A stretch of DNA of 64,000 nucleotides from the NCBI GenBank assembly GCA_032622095.1, contig CP136066.1, positions 232,998,961-233,062,960 of the forward strand, written 5' to 3'. The notes below the pieces were generated by a model. That model made no database searches, was not told the DNA's origin, and was given only the letters and a program-made list of their open reading frames with translations. This document shows, piece by piece, positions 54,086-64,000 of the stretch. How positions within the stretch are numbered: position 1 is the stretch's first letter; each line of letters starts with the position of its first letter. The position numbers and the translations under genes were made by a program. This stretch comes from Siphonodentalium dalli. Lineage: Eukaryota > Mollusca > Scaphopoda > Gadilida > Siphonodentaliidae.

Positions 54086-55290
54086 TCAAGTTGGCATAGC
54101 GCCTGAATACGAACTTATTAGTTCCACGCACCCAAACAAGTCCATACTACCGTATGTCTTTCAGGGGTTCCCACGATTATATAGCTTATCTCCGGATGTG
54201 GATTGTCTTGATGGACCTGTACAGAAAACTACTTAATAATTAAGCTAGTATGTATAACACATGAAGTAATATATTACTTATATGAATAACTGCCATAAAA
54301 CATACATGATCTGAACTAGTGAAAGGCTCCACTGACTATCTACTTGAGAGCAACATGCACTGCTTCAACTATTTTAACATACTGTTAGTTGTGTGGTCTT
54401 CAGATAGCATAAATTTCTGAAGACCACCCCATGCATATTATATAACAAATGTCAAAAAGTTTATTTTGATCATATTTTTAAGGGAAATTTGGGGAGAGCG
54501 TTATACGGTATACAAATTGATTGGAAATGAATAACTGCCATAAAAGGTAAATAAGCTGAACCAGTGTTAGGCTCGATCGAATGATTATTTAATACTGCTT
54601 CAAGAATGTTAGTTGGGGTGTGACTAATTGTGCAGGCCCGGACAGCCTCACGAACCCGCGGGCAGTATAATACAAGAAAACCATAGTCAGAAATGGTAAC
54701 GCCACCAAGATCATAGTATTACATATAAATAGAAATTATAAAAAATACATAAAATATTTTGATAACAATTGCGTTTAAACAAGTAATCCTTCAAATTATT
54801 ACTAACAAAGTAAACGACTGTGGGGTCACTCAACAGATTATAAAGATTTGGGCATAGTATACTGTAAATACTAAAATTTAAATGAAATAATTAAAAGATA
54901 AAATTTAGCAAGTAGTAAAAGTTAATTTTCTCATTTAATTTTTTGTTTTTGTTTAAATAAAGCAATAATTTAAATGTAACATTTGGTTTTAAAAAAATGA
55001 TTGACCGTGGCTCTTCCAATAATTGCGCGACTGACCTGGTCAATTGTTCTTAAGAAGTTGTTTTGAGAATTACTATGGAGGGAAATAGTTATGGCTGTGG
55101 CTTCGCAAGTAATTAACTTGGTGACGTGATGTTAACAAATCTGAACTCCAGTTAACCAAGGACGCTTCATACCAAATATAAGAAGAATTAATAATTCTTT
55201 AGAAGTTGTTTTAAGATTTACTATGGAGGGAAAGAATTGTGGTGCTGGCTTCGCAACTATTTGACCTCATTGTAACAAATATAAATATTA
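54086..55290. other. No gene seen; diverged duplications
   Basis: TGAATAACTGCCATAAAA recurs at 54282 and 54528 with related flanks. GAAGTTGTTTTGAGAATTAC then TATGGAGGGAAA recurs at about 55054 and 55202. A short hairpin (54392-54427) pairs GTGGTCTT with AAGACCAC. 54609-54670 is related in reverse complement to 63936-64000. Confidence 0.5.
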
Positions 55291-55343
55291 GTCACTCAGG
55301 CAATAGATGTATCTATTCTGTATATTAAGTTATTGGGTCTTAC

Positions 55344-55604
55344 GTGTCTTGAGATGTCTAAATAGTTTTCGATGGACAGATCGCGCAAGGGACCCACGCC
55401 AATCTTCTCTGTTGGGATTCCAATTGTTGGCTCATTAAATATGCACATATGCTTAAGATACAGTCGCACGATCCCGTAAGTCGGGTTTTGGATCCAAGTT
55501 AATGAAAATATCATTGAAATAATCGGTTTCCCCCAATAAACATCCATATATTCAATATACATGTTTTGGAGCAGAATTAGGCAGTCCATATTGGACGCCA
55601 TCAT
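55344..55604 (-). CDS. Candidate M12B metalloprotease exon of an ADAMTS-like gene
   Basis: An open minus-strand segment ends at ISRH before a GTAAGA donor (55338-55343). The peptide includes MDCLILLQNMYIEYMDVYWG, IQNPTYGIVRLYLK and GVGPLRDLSIENYLDISRH. A start of (V/I)xCL(V/L)(V/L), a middle IYxxPTYGI-LYLK block and a YLDxxR end resemble the first third of the reprolysin (M12B) domain in invertebrate ADAMTS-like proteases, before the HExxH site. No acceptor AG precedes it (the nearest in-frame stop is about 27 bp upstream of the first ATG), so it is either a first exon or a damaged one. Strand and order agree with the exons at 32.8 and 17.2 kb. The family assignment is from memory of family patterns and needs a profile search. 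Confidence 0.45.
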
Positions 55605-55652
55605 GGAATTTATTTTGTTTTGTTTTAATTTTCACACATAATTATTTGTTAT

Positions 55653-56190
55653 GTGGATGGAGTTCTCATTAAACCTCACATCCTTGTATTGGTTACAGTA
55701 ATGCCCAAAGTAATTGACCACTTAACCACATCAGAATTATTGGTAATTTTTCAGGATTTGAAATCCTGAAAATTTACCAATAATTTTGCTGTGGTCAAGT
55801 GGTCAATTACTTTGAACATTACTGTATGAGGATAGAGTTATCATTGAACCTCAAATCCTTATATTGGTTACAGTAATGCCCAAAGTAATTGACCACTTAA
55901 CCACAGCATAATTATGGGTATTTTTTCAGCATTTACAATCCTGACAAATTACCCATTATTCTGCTGTGGTCAAGTGGTCAATTGTTTTGAACATTACTGT
56001 ATGATGATTGAGTTATCATTAAACCTCAAATCCTTATATTGGTTACAGTAATGCCCAAAGTAATTGACCCTTTAACCACAACATAATTATGGGTAATTTT
56101 TCAGGATTTAGAATCATGAAAAAATACACACAAATTTGCTGTGATTAAGTGATCAATTACTTTGGACATTACTGTATGTAGATGGAGTTA
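55653..56190 (+). repeat. Three tandem 175-bp units, each holding an A-like foldback
   Basis: Each unit begins GATGGAGTT-TCATTAAACC then CTTATATTGGTTACAGTAAT. The foldbacks at 55696-55824, 55871-55999 and 56046-56174 have ends CAGTAATGCCCAAAGTAATT and inverse, each with TA at its borders. The units differ by 10-20%, so the expansion is not recent. Confidence 0.9.
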
Positions 56191-56470
56191 AACCTCACAT
56201 CAGTGTGTTGGGGATTTGGACCTTGACTTGGGACCTTTGGTTTTTAACGCAACAAATGCGCGTACACCTTATACACAAATTTCTTATGTAATCAGAGTTT
56301 TTCTTGGATAAGATGAGTTTGAAGCCTGCTTACATTTCAAAATGTTGTCAGTTTTGTATTGTCTGCAGCGAACTCGACGCGTTGAAGCAAAAGTTACAAA
56401 AGATAAAATGTGTATGTGACGAGACTATAATACAAATGAAAAAATAAATTGAGGGAGGGGTGGGCGATAC
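56191..56470. other. No feature recognised
   Basis: Unassigned DNA between the A-like tandem array and the next inverted-repeat structure. Confidence 0.4.
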
Positions 56471-57154
56471 AGAGTCGTAATTTCGCTAAAATCCGGATTG
56501 AGAATCCGAAGCCGATTACGGGGGCGGGGCTAATTCCCGATTCTAGGTCAGATTTTGAAATCCACGTGGTCTCCGAAATGTTCTCCCAGCGTCAAACATG
56601 GCTCATGTATTTGACACAAGTATCATTTGTATCTTATATTTATAAAGTTCATGTTTGTTGTGAAAGTCATGCTTTTCTTCTATGTGCATATACACGGCAC
56701 ATAATTTGCTGCCAATCCGACTTAATCGCATCTTCTTTTTTTTCAAGTTAAAGTGTGTTTATTGATGATGGCAAGCATATCTAAACGTGACAGCTCTAGG
56801 CCTCCTGAATCAAATTCCGAAGATGTTGTGAAGAACACACGAAACTTGTCAGTTGAACAGGGACGTTACGACAGGGGTTGATTGTGTGTCTCGACCCCCA
56901 CCCCGAACTTTGGTACAATTTGCTAAGCTGTGCAGTCATTCATACGTGAGGAAAATTTTGACTAACTGTTTCAAATAATGATACGTACAAGCCAACAAAC
57001 GCAACAAACAAACCCGATTTTAAATAAATACATATACAAACTTATGACTAACTCGGGAGAGGGGGTGTCCAGTGATTTGTATATATGTTCAACTTGTTTT
57101 GGTAGTCATGTTGCTTTGCCATTACTAATTATTTATTTTTTCAGTGTAATAACA

Positions 57155-57290
57155 TATGGGAGAGGGGTACCCTTAAGTGAGTCAGTACTTGTCCCCCAAT
57201 TCCTTTGTATGTATAAACAAATGCATGTGTTATATATCATGTGTTATCTAAATTTGACATATATTTGAAATAAATATATCTAAACTAAAC
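57155..57290 (+). mobile_element. LINE 3' end, copy 1
   Basis: GGGAGAGGGGTACCCTTAAG, CTTGTCCCCCAATTCCTTTG, ATAAACAAATGCATG, then a CTAAACTAAACT tail. Homologous to 62880-62980. Confidence 0.55.
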
Positions 57291-57507
57291 TTTGGTATAT
57301 TCCAGCAGTCGGAAATTTCATGCATGACACAACATTAGTTGGACATTAATTTGACACCATATATAGGTTGGCATTGTTCTCATTGTTTGATTTTTTTTCA
57401 ACCAGTAAAAGTTGGTAATTTTCCAATCTTAGTGTTTGTCAGATTGGATATTTCCAAGGGGAGCAAATTGAATTCTGAGAACCTGTGAGATTGATGTTTG
57501 GTTCAAT

Positions 57508-57532
57508 GGGGGGGGGGGGGGGGGGGGGGGGG
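57508..57532 (+). repeat. Poly-G run (25 bases)
   Basis: Uninterrupted G25 before TGCAGTTGGCC. Shorter G/C runs occur at 18881 (C18), 49943, 50322 and 58627. Run lengths in assemblies are unreliable. Confidence 0.8.
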
Positions 57533-58349
57533 TGCAGTTGGCCGGAAATTTGAGGAAAACTTTTCTAGCCACGTCCCTATAACATGTGTATGTTGTCTAT
57601 ACAGAGACTATTGTGCAAAACGACTGCATTTAACGAAACAAAATGAAATTGCTATAACTTTAAGACTAGACGATAGTACATACGTGTATCTGATAATCCA
57701 TCGATACCATATCAATTATAATCCTACTATTTCTTGAATAAGAAGAAACATTATAATAACGAACACAGCAGAAGACATATCCATGCAGGTTCATATGAAT
57801 TCGGTCAATGGTGACGTATCCGAATTAGAAATCGACATGCGTTCGGGTGGTATTTTAAGGATGGAATTATGAAATGGACATATGAAAGTGACAATCAACA
57901 ATGATTTGCAATTGCTTCGCCATCAACCGAAGTGCTCCCCCAGCGTTACTATCAATAGCGTTATTATTTGGCTAATTTCAGTAATATTCTCCCAGTTTAC
58001 ATTCAATAAAACAAATTTGTCTCCGCATTTAAAATTCTTTGATATAGATCGTTTATATTCTGCAATAATTTGCACACAAGAGACGGATTCTTATGTTTTA
58101 TTGTGTTTTTAAACTCTGAGGTGGCGAAATCTCGGTTTGTTTACATTACGAACATTTGAGTCCGTAATCGGAATCCGAATCCCAATCGGATTACCACGAA
58201 ATTGAGATTACGGTCTGTTCGTTTACCGATTCTGCCAATTTCTGGTCTGTTCTTTTGCCGAACCAAGTCGTACGGGGACCAATCTGTAATCTGAATCCAG
58301 AATCTGAATCGGATTTTAGCGAAATAACGCCTCAGGGAACTAAGGGTTG

Positions 58350-59020
58350 AACCGATATAAATTTGTAGAGCGATAACGACCAATGTTGACATATTATGCA
58401 TATCAACTCTACTGTTGCAGCAAGGCTATACAATAGAGGGGGGTCAGAATCTTAGTCATCTCTATATAGTGCCAGAATGGTCATTTATGGAGTTCTATAA
58501 GATGTTGGGTTGGTTATATGGACTCGGAGAAAAGGGGTTTGTACCGATGAACTGACATAAATTAGTGGATCAATGTTGCCATGTAATGCATCGCGACTGT
58601 ACTAAAGCTGCAATGATATAAAATTGAGGGGGGGGGGGGGTCTGAAATTATCTCTATAGATGGCACCAGGATATATAGAAAGGAAAAGCAATTGATATAC
58701 GTATACAGTATACTATAGTAATACCATAGACATATAAGTACAAGTATCACGAAATAAAATATTACGTAACATGACTATATACCGATGAAAGAAATAAATA
58801 AATTGGACCGGGATTAGAGGTTGGGTTGGTTATATGTGGATAATTGGATATGGAATTCATACCGATGAAACGATACAAACTAGTGGAGCGATAAAGACCA
58901 ATGTTGACACTTAGTCAGGCTACGTGGCGGAAATAGGGGTTCATACGATAGACCGAAATAAATTTGTCGAGTGATAATGACCAATGTTGACGTATAAAGT
59001 AACCCGACTGTACTGTCACA
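58350..59020 (+). repeat. Diverged ~200-bp tandem repeats
   Basis: ACCGAT-AAATTTGTAGAGCG, ATAACGACCAATGTTGACAT and ATGTTGGGTTGGTTATATGG recur near 58352, 58546, 58860 and 58950 with insertions between. Confidence 0.65.
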
Positions 59021-59109
59021 CAATTATGAGGGTGAACCGGTCAAATATGGACTCTAGTGCCCAATATCGAACAGCTCAGAAAACATTTTCAGGACCATAC
59101 AATTTATTT

Positions 59110-59465
59110 AACATGGCATCTGCCATATACAAATCCATTTATGTCGATAAATCTCTTATTTTTCAAAAATTTAAGTTCAGACTTGGTGTCTGTGTTTGGG
59201 ATACTTATATATTCCTAAAATGACAGGGTACAGCACGTAATTATTTTTTAGATCGAAGAAATGATTTTTTTTTCGATGATAAAATTTAACAAAGGATTTC
59301 CCATTAAAATCGATTTATGTCTATAAAACTGTCATTTTTCAAAATTTTGAGCTGAAACTTGGTGTATATGTGTGTAATACTACTATATTCTTAAAATGAC
59401 AGAGTTCAGCGCGTAATTATGTTTTAGATGGAAGAAATTGAATTTGTTTTCGATAATAAATTTGC
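59110..59465 (+). repeat. Two-copy tandem repeat, about 185-bp period
   Basis: CCATTTATGTCGATAAA, CTTGGTGTCTGTGTTTGGGA and TAAAATGACAG then CAGCACGTAATTAT are duplicated (59135-59290 and 59310-59460), with about 20% divergence. Confidence 0.75.
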
Positions 59466-59727
59466 AGCGTGGACGGGTCATCGACTCGAGTGCGCTCAAT
59501 TTGTAAACAAAGTTTTGTCAATAGTCGTTTTGGTCAAACTATCAATTTTTAGACCGGGACAGCAGATCCGAATAGTAGCTAAGATGTATTTAGATAGAAT
59601 TATCAAAAGAATTTGACCGATCAGGGTAGATTTGATAAGAGAATAGAGTGGAGAAATCTTGGTGATAATTCCAGAAAATAAAAATGGAGGAGAAACACAA
59701 TTAAACTACCACAATGCACTTCACTAA

Positions 59728-60183
59728 ACTAGGGGTTCCCAATGGGTTACACATTATTTTCAGTCTATCAGATTATTTATATTTTCAACAACAAGTGACT
59801 TTAAGTTTACAATTTCAGCCTGTCCTGACTCTATCGATACGATTTATCACATTTTCAAAAACATATTGTACACCGGTGGCGTTAACTTTACAATTTAAGC
59901 ATCTACGTGATTCTATCGGTACGATTGAGTAAGGTACAAATAAAAATATAAAAAAATACACCAGGGGGCTCCCAATAGGTGATATATTATTTTCAGGCTA
60001 TCAGAGTATTTATATTTTCAACAACATATTATTACACCGGTGACTTTAAGTTTACAATTTCAGCCTGTCCCGACCCCATTGATACGATTTATCATATTTT
60101 CAAAAACGTATTATACACCGGTGCCGTTAACTTTACAATTTCAGCATATACGTGATTCTATTGGTACGATTGAGTAAGGTACA
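59728..60183 (+). repeat. Two-copy tandem repeat, about 240-bp period
   Basis: GGGTTCCCAATGGGTTACAC / GGCTCCCAATAGGTGATATA start the two copies. They share TTTAAGTTTACAATTTCAGC and end GTACGATTGAGTAAGGTACAAA. Roughly 90% identical. Confidence 0.85.
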
Positions 60184-60882
60184 AACAATCTCCAAGAATA
60201 CATTCGCCCTGTCCACCACACAATATCAAAATCACAGAAACTAGATACACCACATGTGGCGTAATGATGACTTATGGTAGTAGGATACAAAATAAGCATA
60301 GACGATGAGAATTGACTTGCTGTGTCATCCACCGGCTGGTTTATTAACCATTTAAATGCCGATATTGACTAAAATAACTCGGGAGAGCCCGAGCATACCC
60401 AGAGACCCGATCACATTATATCTTGATGACGAATGGTAGCGAGGAACTTACTAAAGATATACTGTGAAGACTGACTCGCCATCTCGTTCACGGCCGGCTT
60501 TATTAACCCCTTAAATGACGATATGCGCCAGATGAACACAGGAGAGCCCGGGCAGCCCCATGGGCACATGTACAACATAATATGATGCCTTATGGTAGTG
60601 GGACATACTATGTATATGTTTTGAACGTTTATTTGCTGTGTCATCCACCGCTGGTTTTATTAACCCTTTAAATTCCGATATTGGCTAAATAGTGGAATAG
60701 ATTAGTAACAAAATTACTGTACATATGTACATATTCACATACTATAATTGATATCAGCTATAGAGTCGCGTTGAAAATTCATTTTAACCCCTGCTTGAAG
60801 GGATTTCCCGAATTTAAAGAGCGTTTCGCGATTATATAATTTAGTAAAAGTCGCAATTACTCTTACCATGGAATATGCAATT

Positions 60883-61920
60883 TAAAAATAGGCATAGAGC
60901 GTATGTATGAGTCTGTGAGATATAATGACATATTTTTAGGCCAAAATTGGAACTCCCCGTCCAAGATGGCTCTCAAATTGTTAGACGTATTAGTGGAAAC
61001 TTTGACGTTTTTTCACTAATATATTCTATCAGATTCTGCTGTTTGGAACTGGTTGAGAATTTGACTTTATTTTTGTGATGTTCATGTTAACTGATCATTG
61101 TAGCAATTATGTCCTTCATGGGGTTCCACCCCTTCAAATCCTTAAAAAAATCTATGTTTACAGAATTCAGCATAAAATTTCACCAAAAATCATAAATTAT
61201 ATCCTAGGCACATTTCATCAAGAAATGAGCAGAACTGGACAATGTAGGTGGTGCTTACCATTACTCGTGACTATTTTAACACAATTGAACCAAAATTGTC
61301 ACTTTGGCTAAAAATGGCTGTCAAAATGGTGGTCAAAATATGGAAAATTGTAAATATGGTCCCAGTAAAAATAAAAGTTGTGGTTGATGTATAAAATTGG
61401 CTATTATGTCGTATATACATTGAATACTAACATTTATGATGCATCTTGGTTAAGTGTTACCAACAATATTGGAATTTTCTCAATACTCTCACTTATCAGT
61501 TTTGGACTATTTGGAACAATCTGTGGTGTTTATTGATTCGATCCGTCTTAAATGCATCACATTGAGGTGTTTTAGAAGAGAAAAAAAATACTCGAGGTGA
61601 CTTGCAAAATGTCCACACAATATTATAGAAAAGTTGATATTTTCACATATATACCAAACATATTCTCTGCTCTTCTGTAAAGATAACAAATTGTGATTCA
61701 TTTGGTTATTAAACATGCTACTTAATCAATTGATAAACTAAATGTTCTATTCCGGTTGTCCCTGTGCATTATGGGGCATGCCAAATGCACTTTAAATGAT
61801 GCAGAATGTAATTTTTCCGAAAACTTCTTATGTGATTCTGGTCATGTTTTGAACGGAAATGAGCAGAACTCTGAACATAAACTGTGAGGGGCATCATTAT
61901 ATGCCTAATCTGGCCCAATA
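60883..61920 (+). repeat. Shared foldback core module, copy 2
   Basis: CTGTTTGGAACTGGTTGAG, ATGTTAACTGATCATTG, AACACATTGA-type and GGCATGCCAAAT blocks align in order with 50600-51750. Divergence is about 25-30% by eye. Both copies keep several (A)ATGGC(G/T) motifs and no open frame. Confidence 0.7.
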
Positions 61921-62879
61921 ACATGTGTAACCATTATATGCAAGTGGGTGTTAGGCCAGGTAACCGAAGACATTTTATACAGTCAAACAAGGAGATTAGT
62001 GAAAAGCTGCTTAAAAACTCTTTCACTGCCGATCGCGTCTACAGTCGAATTACCCATACACTGTTGATAGCGACTTGAGTCGAAACGGGTACATGCTGCC
62101 AACAGGACGGGTACATGTGGTGTAAATATGGCCGTCCAGTGAATATGACGTCAGGGGTGGGCACGTGCATGACATGCGTATACGTTCCATACTACATAAC
62201 ACCAGGAAACATGTGAGATAGTGCAGATAAGATGCAATCTCTTTACATAGGACTATGTAACGCGAACCGTAATATAAGGGCACTCGGTGATGTCATGGTC
62301 ACGTGATCTTTTCATAGGTCACGTGTGTGTCTATAGCTATCACATTTTAATCAATAATATAAAATGGAAACGCAAATACAGCAACCTACCCAGCATATGT
62401 TCACCACAAGCTTATAACATAATGAAGTCGGAAAATCCCCAAAACATACGATTGTATACTGGTGTTATATGTAGATCCAGGATGACCGCGTGGAGTGGTC
62501 AATGTGACTGCAGCATATTAATATATTCTATATAGTCCAACAGCACAAGGCAAAGACATCTACGATATATTGAAACATCAATGCATTACCCACACCTATA
62601 CATGTATACGTGAACACAAAGATAAGTTCATGGTAATCACCACAGTCACGTGACTTATTCAAATATGGATATATACATCACATTTTGGCCAGGTATGGAT
62701 CCCTCCCTTAAAGATGACAACTATATATATCCATATACGCATGGATATGCATCAAACATAGCCATTAGTGTGTAAACCAAGATGCCGTCAATGTCACGTG
62801 CCACAATATATCTCTCCTAACTTATCACCATGTAAATACATTTGTACCGTCATCTTGATCACATGTGTGTTATTACATT

Positions 62880-62985
62880 GTATTAGGAGAGGGGCTTCAT
62901 AAGTTGCAAAAACTTGTGCCCCGATCCCTTTTGTATATTATGCAAATAAAACATGTTTCAAGTCAAGTCACGTGAGCGCTGTGGT
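62880..62985 (+). mobile_element. LINE 3' end, copy 2
   Basis: AGGAGAGGGGCTTCATAAGT, CTTGTGCCCCGATCCCTTTT, ATGCAAATAAAACATG, then TCAAGTCAAGTCA. The pentamer tail is typical of non-LTR retrotransposon 3' ends in molluscs. Strongly 5' truncated. Confidence 0.6.
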
Positions 62986-64000
62986 AGTGGCATGAGTGGC
63001 TATGAACCATGTCTAATCACATATGAAGTTTCAACACATTATTTCAAGCGATACTTGAGATACACTATGTTACATTTATATACCATTAATGCGTGTATAT
63101 ACATGTATTGTATGGTTGATAGTGTGGAATCCGTCTGTGGCGCTGAGTGACAACGAAAAGGTTAATAACATCAAATTCTGGACCATTGGCATCAAGATTG
63201 AATGACTAATGTCATGAATACTATTTCCACAATTGTGCATATATAGAAGGCGACCAGGATAGAGAATTCTCTGAATTACCTCCCAATCGATTAACATATA
63301 CCTTAGTTACGAGCACACCTCACACATGGCCACATACACCCGCTTGCATATGTGTTACCTGTACACTCCAAGCACTCCACAGGCACGAGTCACCATGTAG
63401 CTACACATGTGACATAAAGTCACATCCTGTATATATATACCATACTCATGACAATAGCATCACTACAAGTATACATATACACCTCACCAACGGATATACC
63501 AATGCCCCGCACTATCATATACATACACTCCAGATTTGCATATTTGCACCTCGCTAATAACAATTCACCCGCTCGATGTATATTCGTACACCTTATCCAT
63601 GAGCATATATACAGCTACTCTACGTATATATATGAATCAACCAATGACCCGCGCTCTCCTGTGGTCTTCTGGCGCATACCGTCATTTAAGGGGTTAATGA
63701 AGCCGGCCGGGAACGAGATGGCGAGTCAATCTTCACAGTATACCTATAGTGAGTTCCTCGCTACCATTTGTCATCAATATATAATGTGATCGGGTCTCTG
63801 GGTCTGCCCTGGCTCTAACCAGTTCTTTTAGTCAATATCGGCATTTAAAGGGTTAATAAACACGCCGGTGGATGACACAGCAAATATTTTTTCACAACCT
63901 ATGATTATTTTGTATCCTACTACCATAAGTCTTCATATTATACTGCCCACGGGTTTGTGTGGCTGCCCGTGCCAAGCCCGGGCACTAATTGGTCACACCG

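Larger units (their letters stand above)
56476..58331. mobile_element. Probable 1.9-kb inverted-repeat element
   Basis: GTAATTTCGCTAAAATCCGG (56477) is inverted at GATTTTAGCGAAATAACG (58310-58327), with further GGATTC/GAATCC and CGATTACG phrases near both ends. A LINE-like 3' end lies inside (57155-57290) and a G25 run at 57508-57532. No target duplication was found. Confidence 0.5.
60188..64000. mobile_element. Second foldback-type structure, reaches window end
   Basis: 60220-60690 holds about three units (~185 bp) with CCATCTCGTTCACGGCCGGC, TATTAACCCCTTAAATGACG and GAGAGCCCGGGCA. 63640-63990 holds about two of the same units inverted (GAGCGC-type edge, CGTCATTTAAGGGGTTAATG). The core between them includes 60883-61920, homologous to the core of the 47-54 kb foldback. 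The right end may lie beyond 64000, so a target duplication cannot be checked. No transposase frame. Confidence 0.7.

Noticed and set aside
54139-54214. Possible short exon with acceptor CTGTACAG on the minus strand (or CTTTCAG on the plus strand)
   Set aside because: Donor sites are weak and the peptide resembles no known part of an ADAMTS protease.
57508-57532. G25 run as a telomeric or functional motif
   Set aside because: It is a homopolymer, prone to sequencing and assembly error, without repeat structure around it.

Overview
The window looks like nuclear DNA of a marine invertebrate, most likely a mollusc. It is AT-rich, gene-poor and packed with DNA transposon derivatives, minisatellites, foldback elements and LINE/SINE 3' ends. 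There is no bacterial-type operon and no long open reading frame free of tandem repeats. The mollusc assignment is an inference from the style of the repeats (LINE tails, AAGATGGCGGCC-rich repeats, GTTGGCCCAAC arrays) and from the ADAMTS-like exons; no species can be named from sequence alone.

Genes. Only short exons of a split gene can be supported, all on the minus strand and in the order expected for an ADAMTS-type protease. A candidate start of an M12B metalloprotease domain lies at 55344-55604. A clear thrombospondin type-1 repeat exon lies at 32826-32969 with consensus splice sites. A clear ADAMTS cysteine-rich-domain exon lies at 17163-17296 with consensus splice sites. A decayed duplicate of the last exon lies at 24010-24143. 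The catalytic HExxH exon, the disintegrin exon and the exon between the TSR and cysteine-rich exons were not found. Everything else in the window is then intronic or intergenic.

Layout. 1-6700 is a short tandem duplication: one copy holds a hairpin-ended element whose right end has amplified into a 5.4 kb, 65-bp satellite, and the other copy holds a piggyBac-like MITE. 6700-15100 holds MITEs and two more minisatellites (40 bp and 29/33 bp). 15372-15826 is a LINE 3' end that resembles the 40-bp minisatellite unit. 16.8-18.8 kb holds an ADAMTS-like exon among nested MITEs. 18851-23825 is a 5 kb giant palindrome. 24-35 kb is a dense field of nested hAT-, pogo-, piggyBac- and Harbinger-like MITEs and a SINE around the TSR exon. 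35790-38832 is a 3 kb element with perfect 34-bp ends. 39-46 kb holds dispersed repeats, a tRNA-like SINE head, GTTGGCCCAAC arrays and ATGGCGGC-type repeats. 47121-53785 is a 6.7 kb foldback element with arrays of 142-bp units at both ends and an 11-bp target duplication. 54-60 kb holds diverged local duplications. 60188-64000 is a second foldback-type structure that shares its core with the first and reaches the window end.

The MITE families used below are: A, pogo/Tigger-like, TA target, ends CAGTAATGC; B, hAT-like, 8-bp target duplication, ends CAAGCCTTG; C, D, E and M, piggyBac-like, TTAA target; J, a longer element with a B-type hairpin at each end; F, G, I, K and L, other dispersed repeats. 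Several family assignments are supported by target-site duplications and by paralogous empty sites inside this window.
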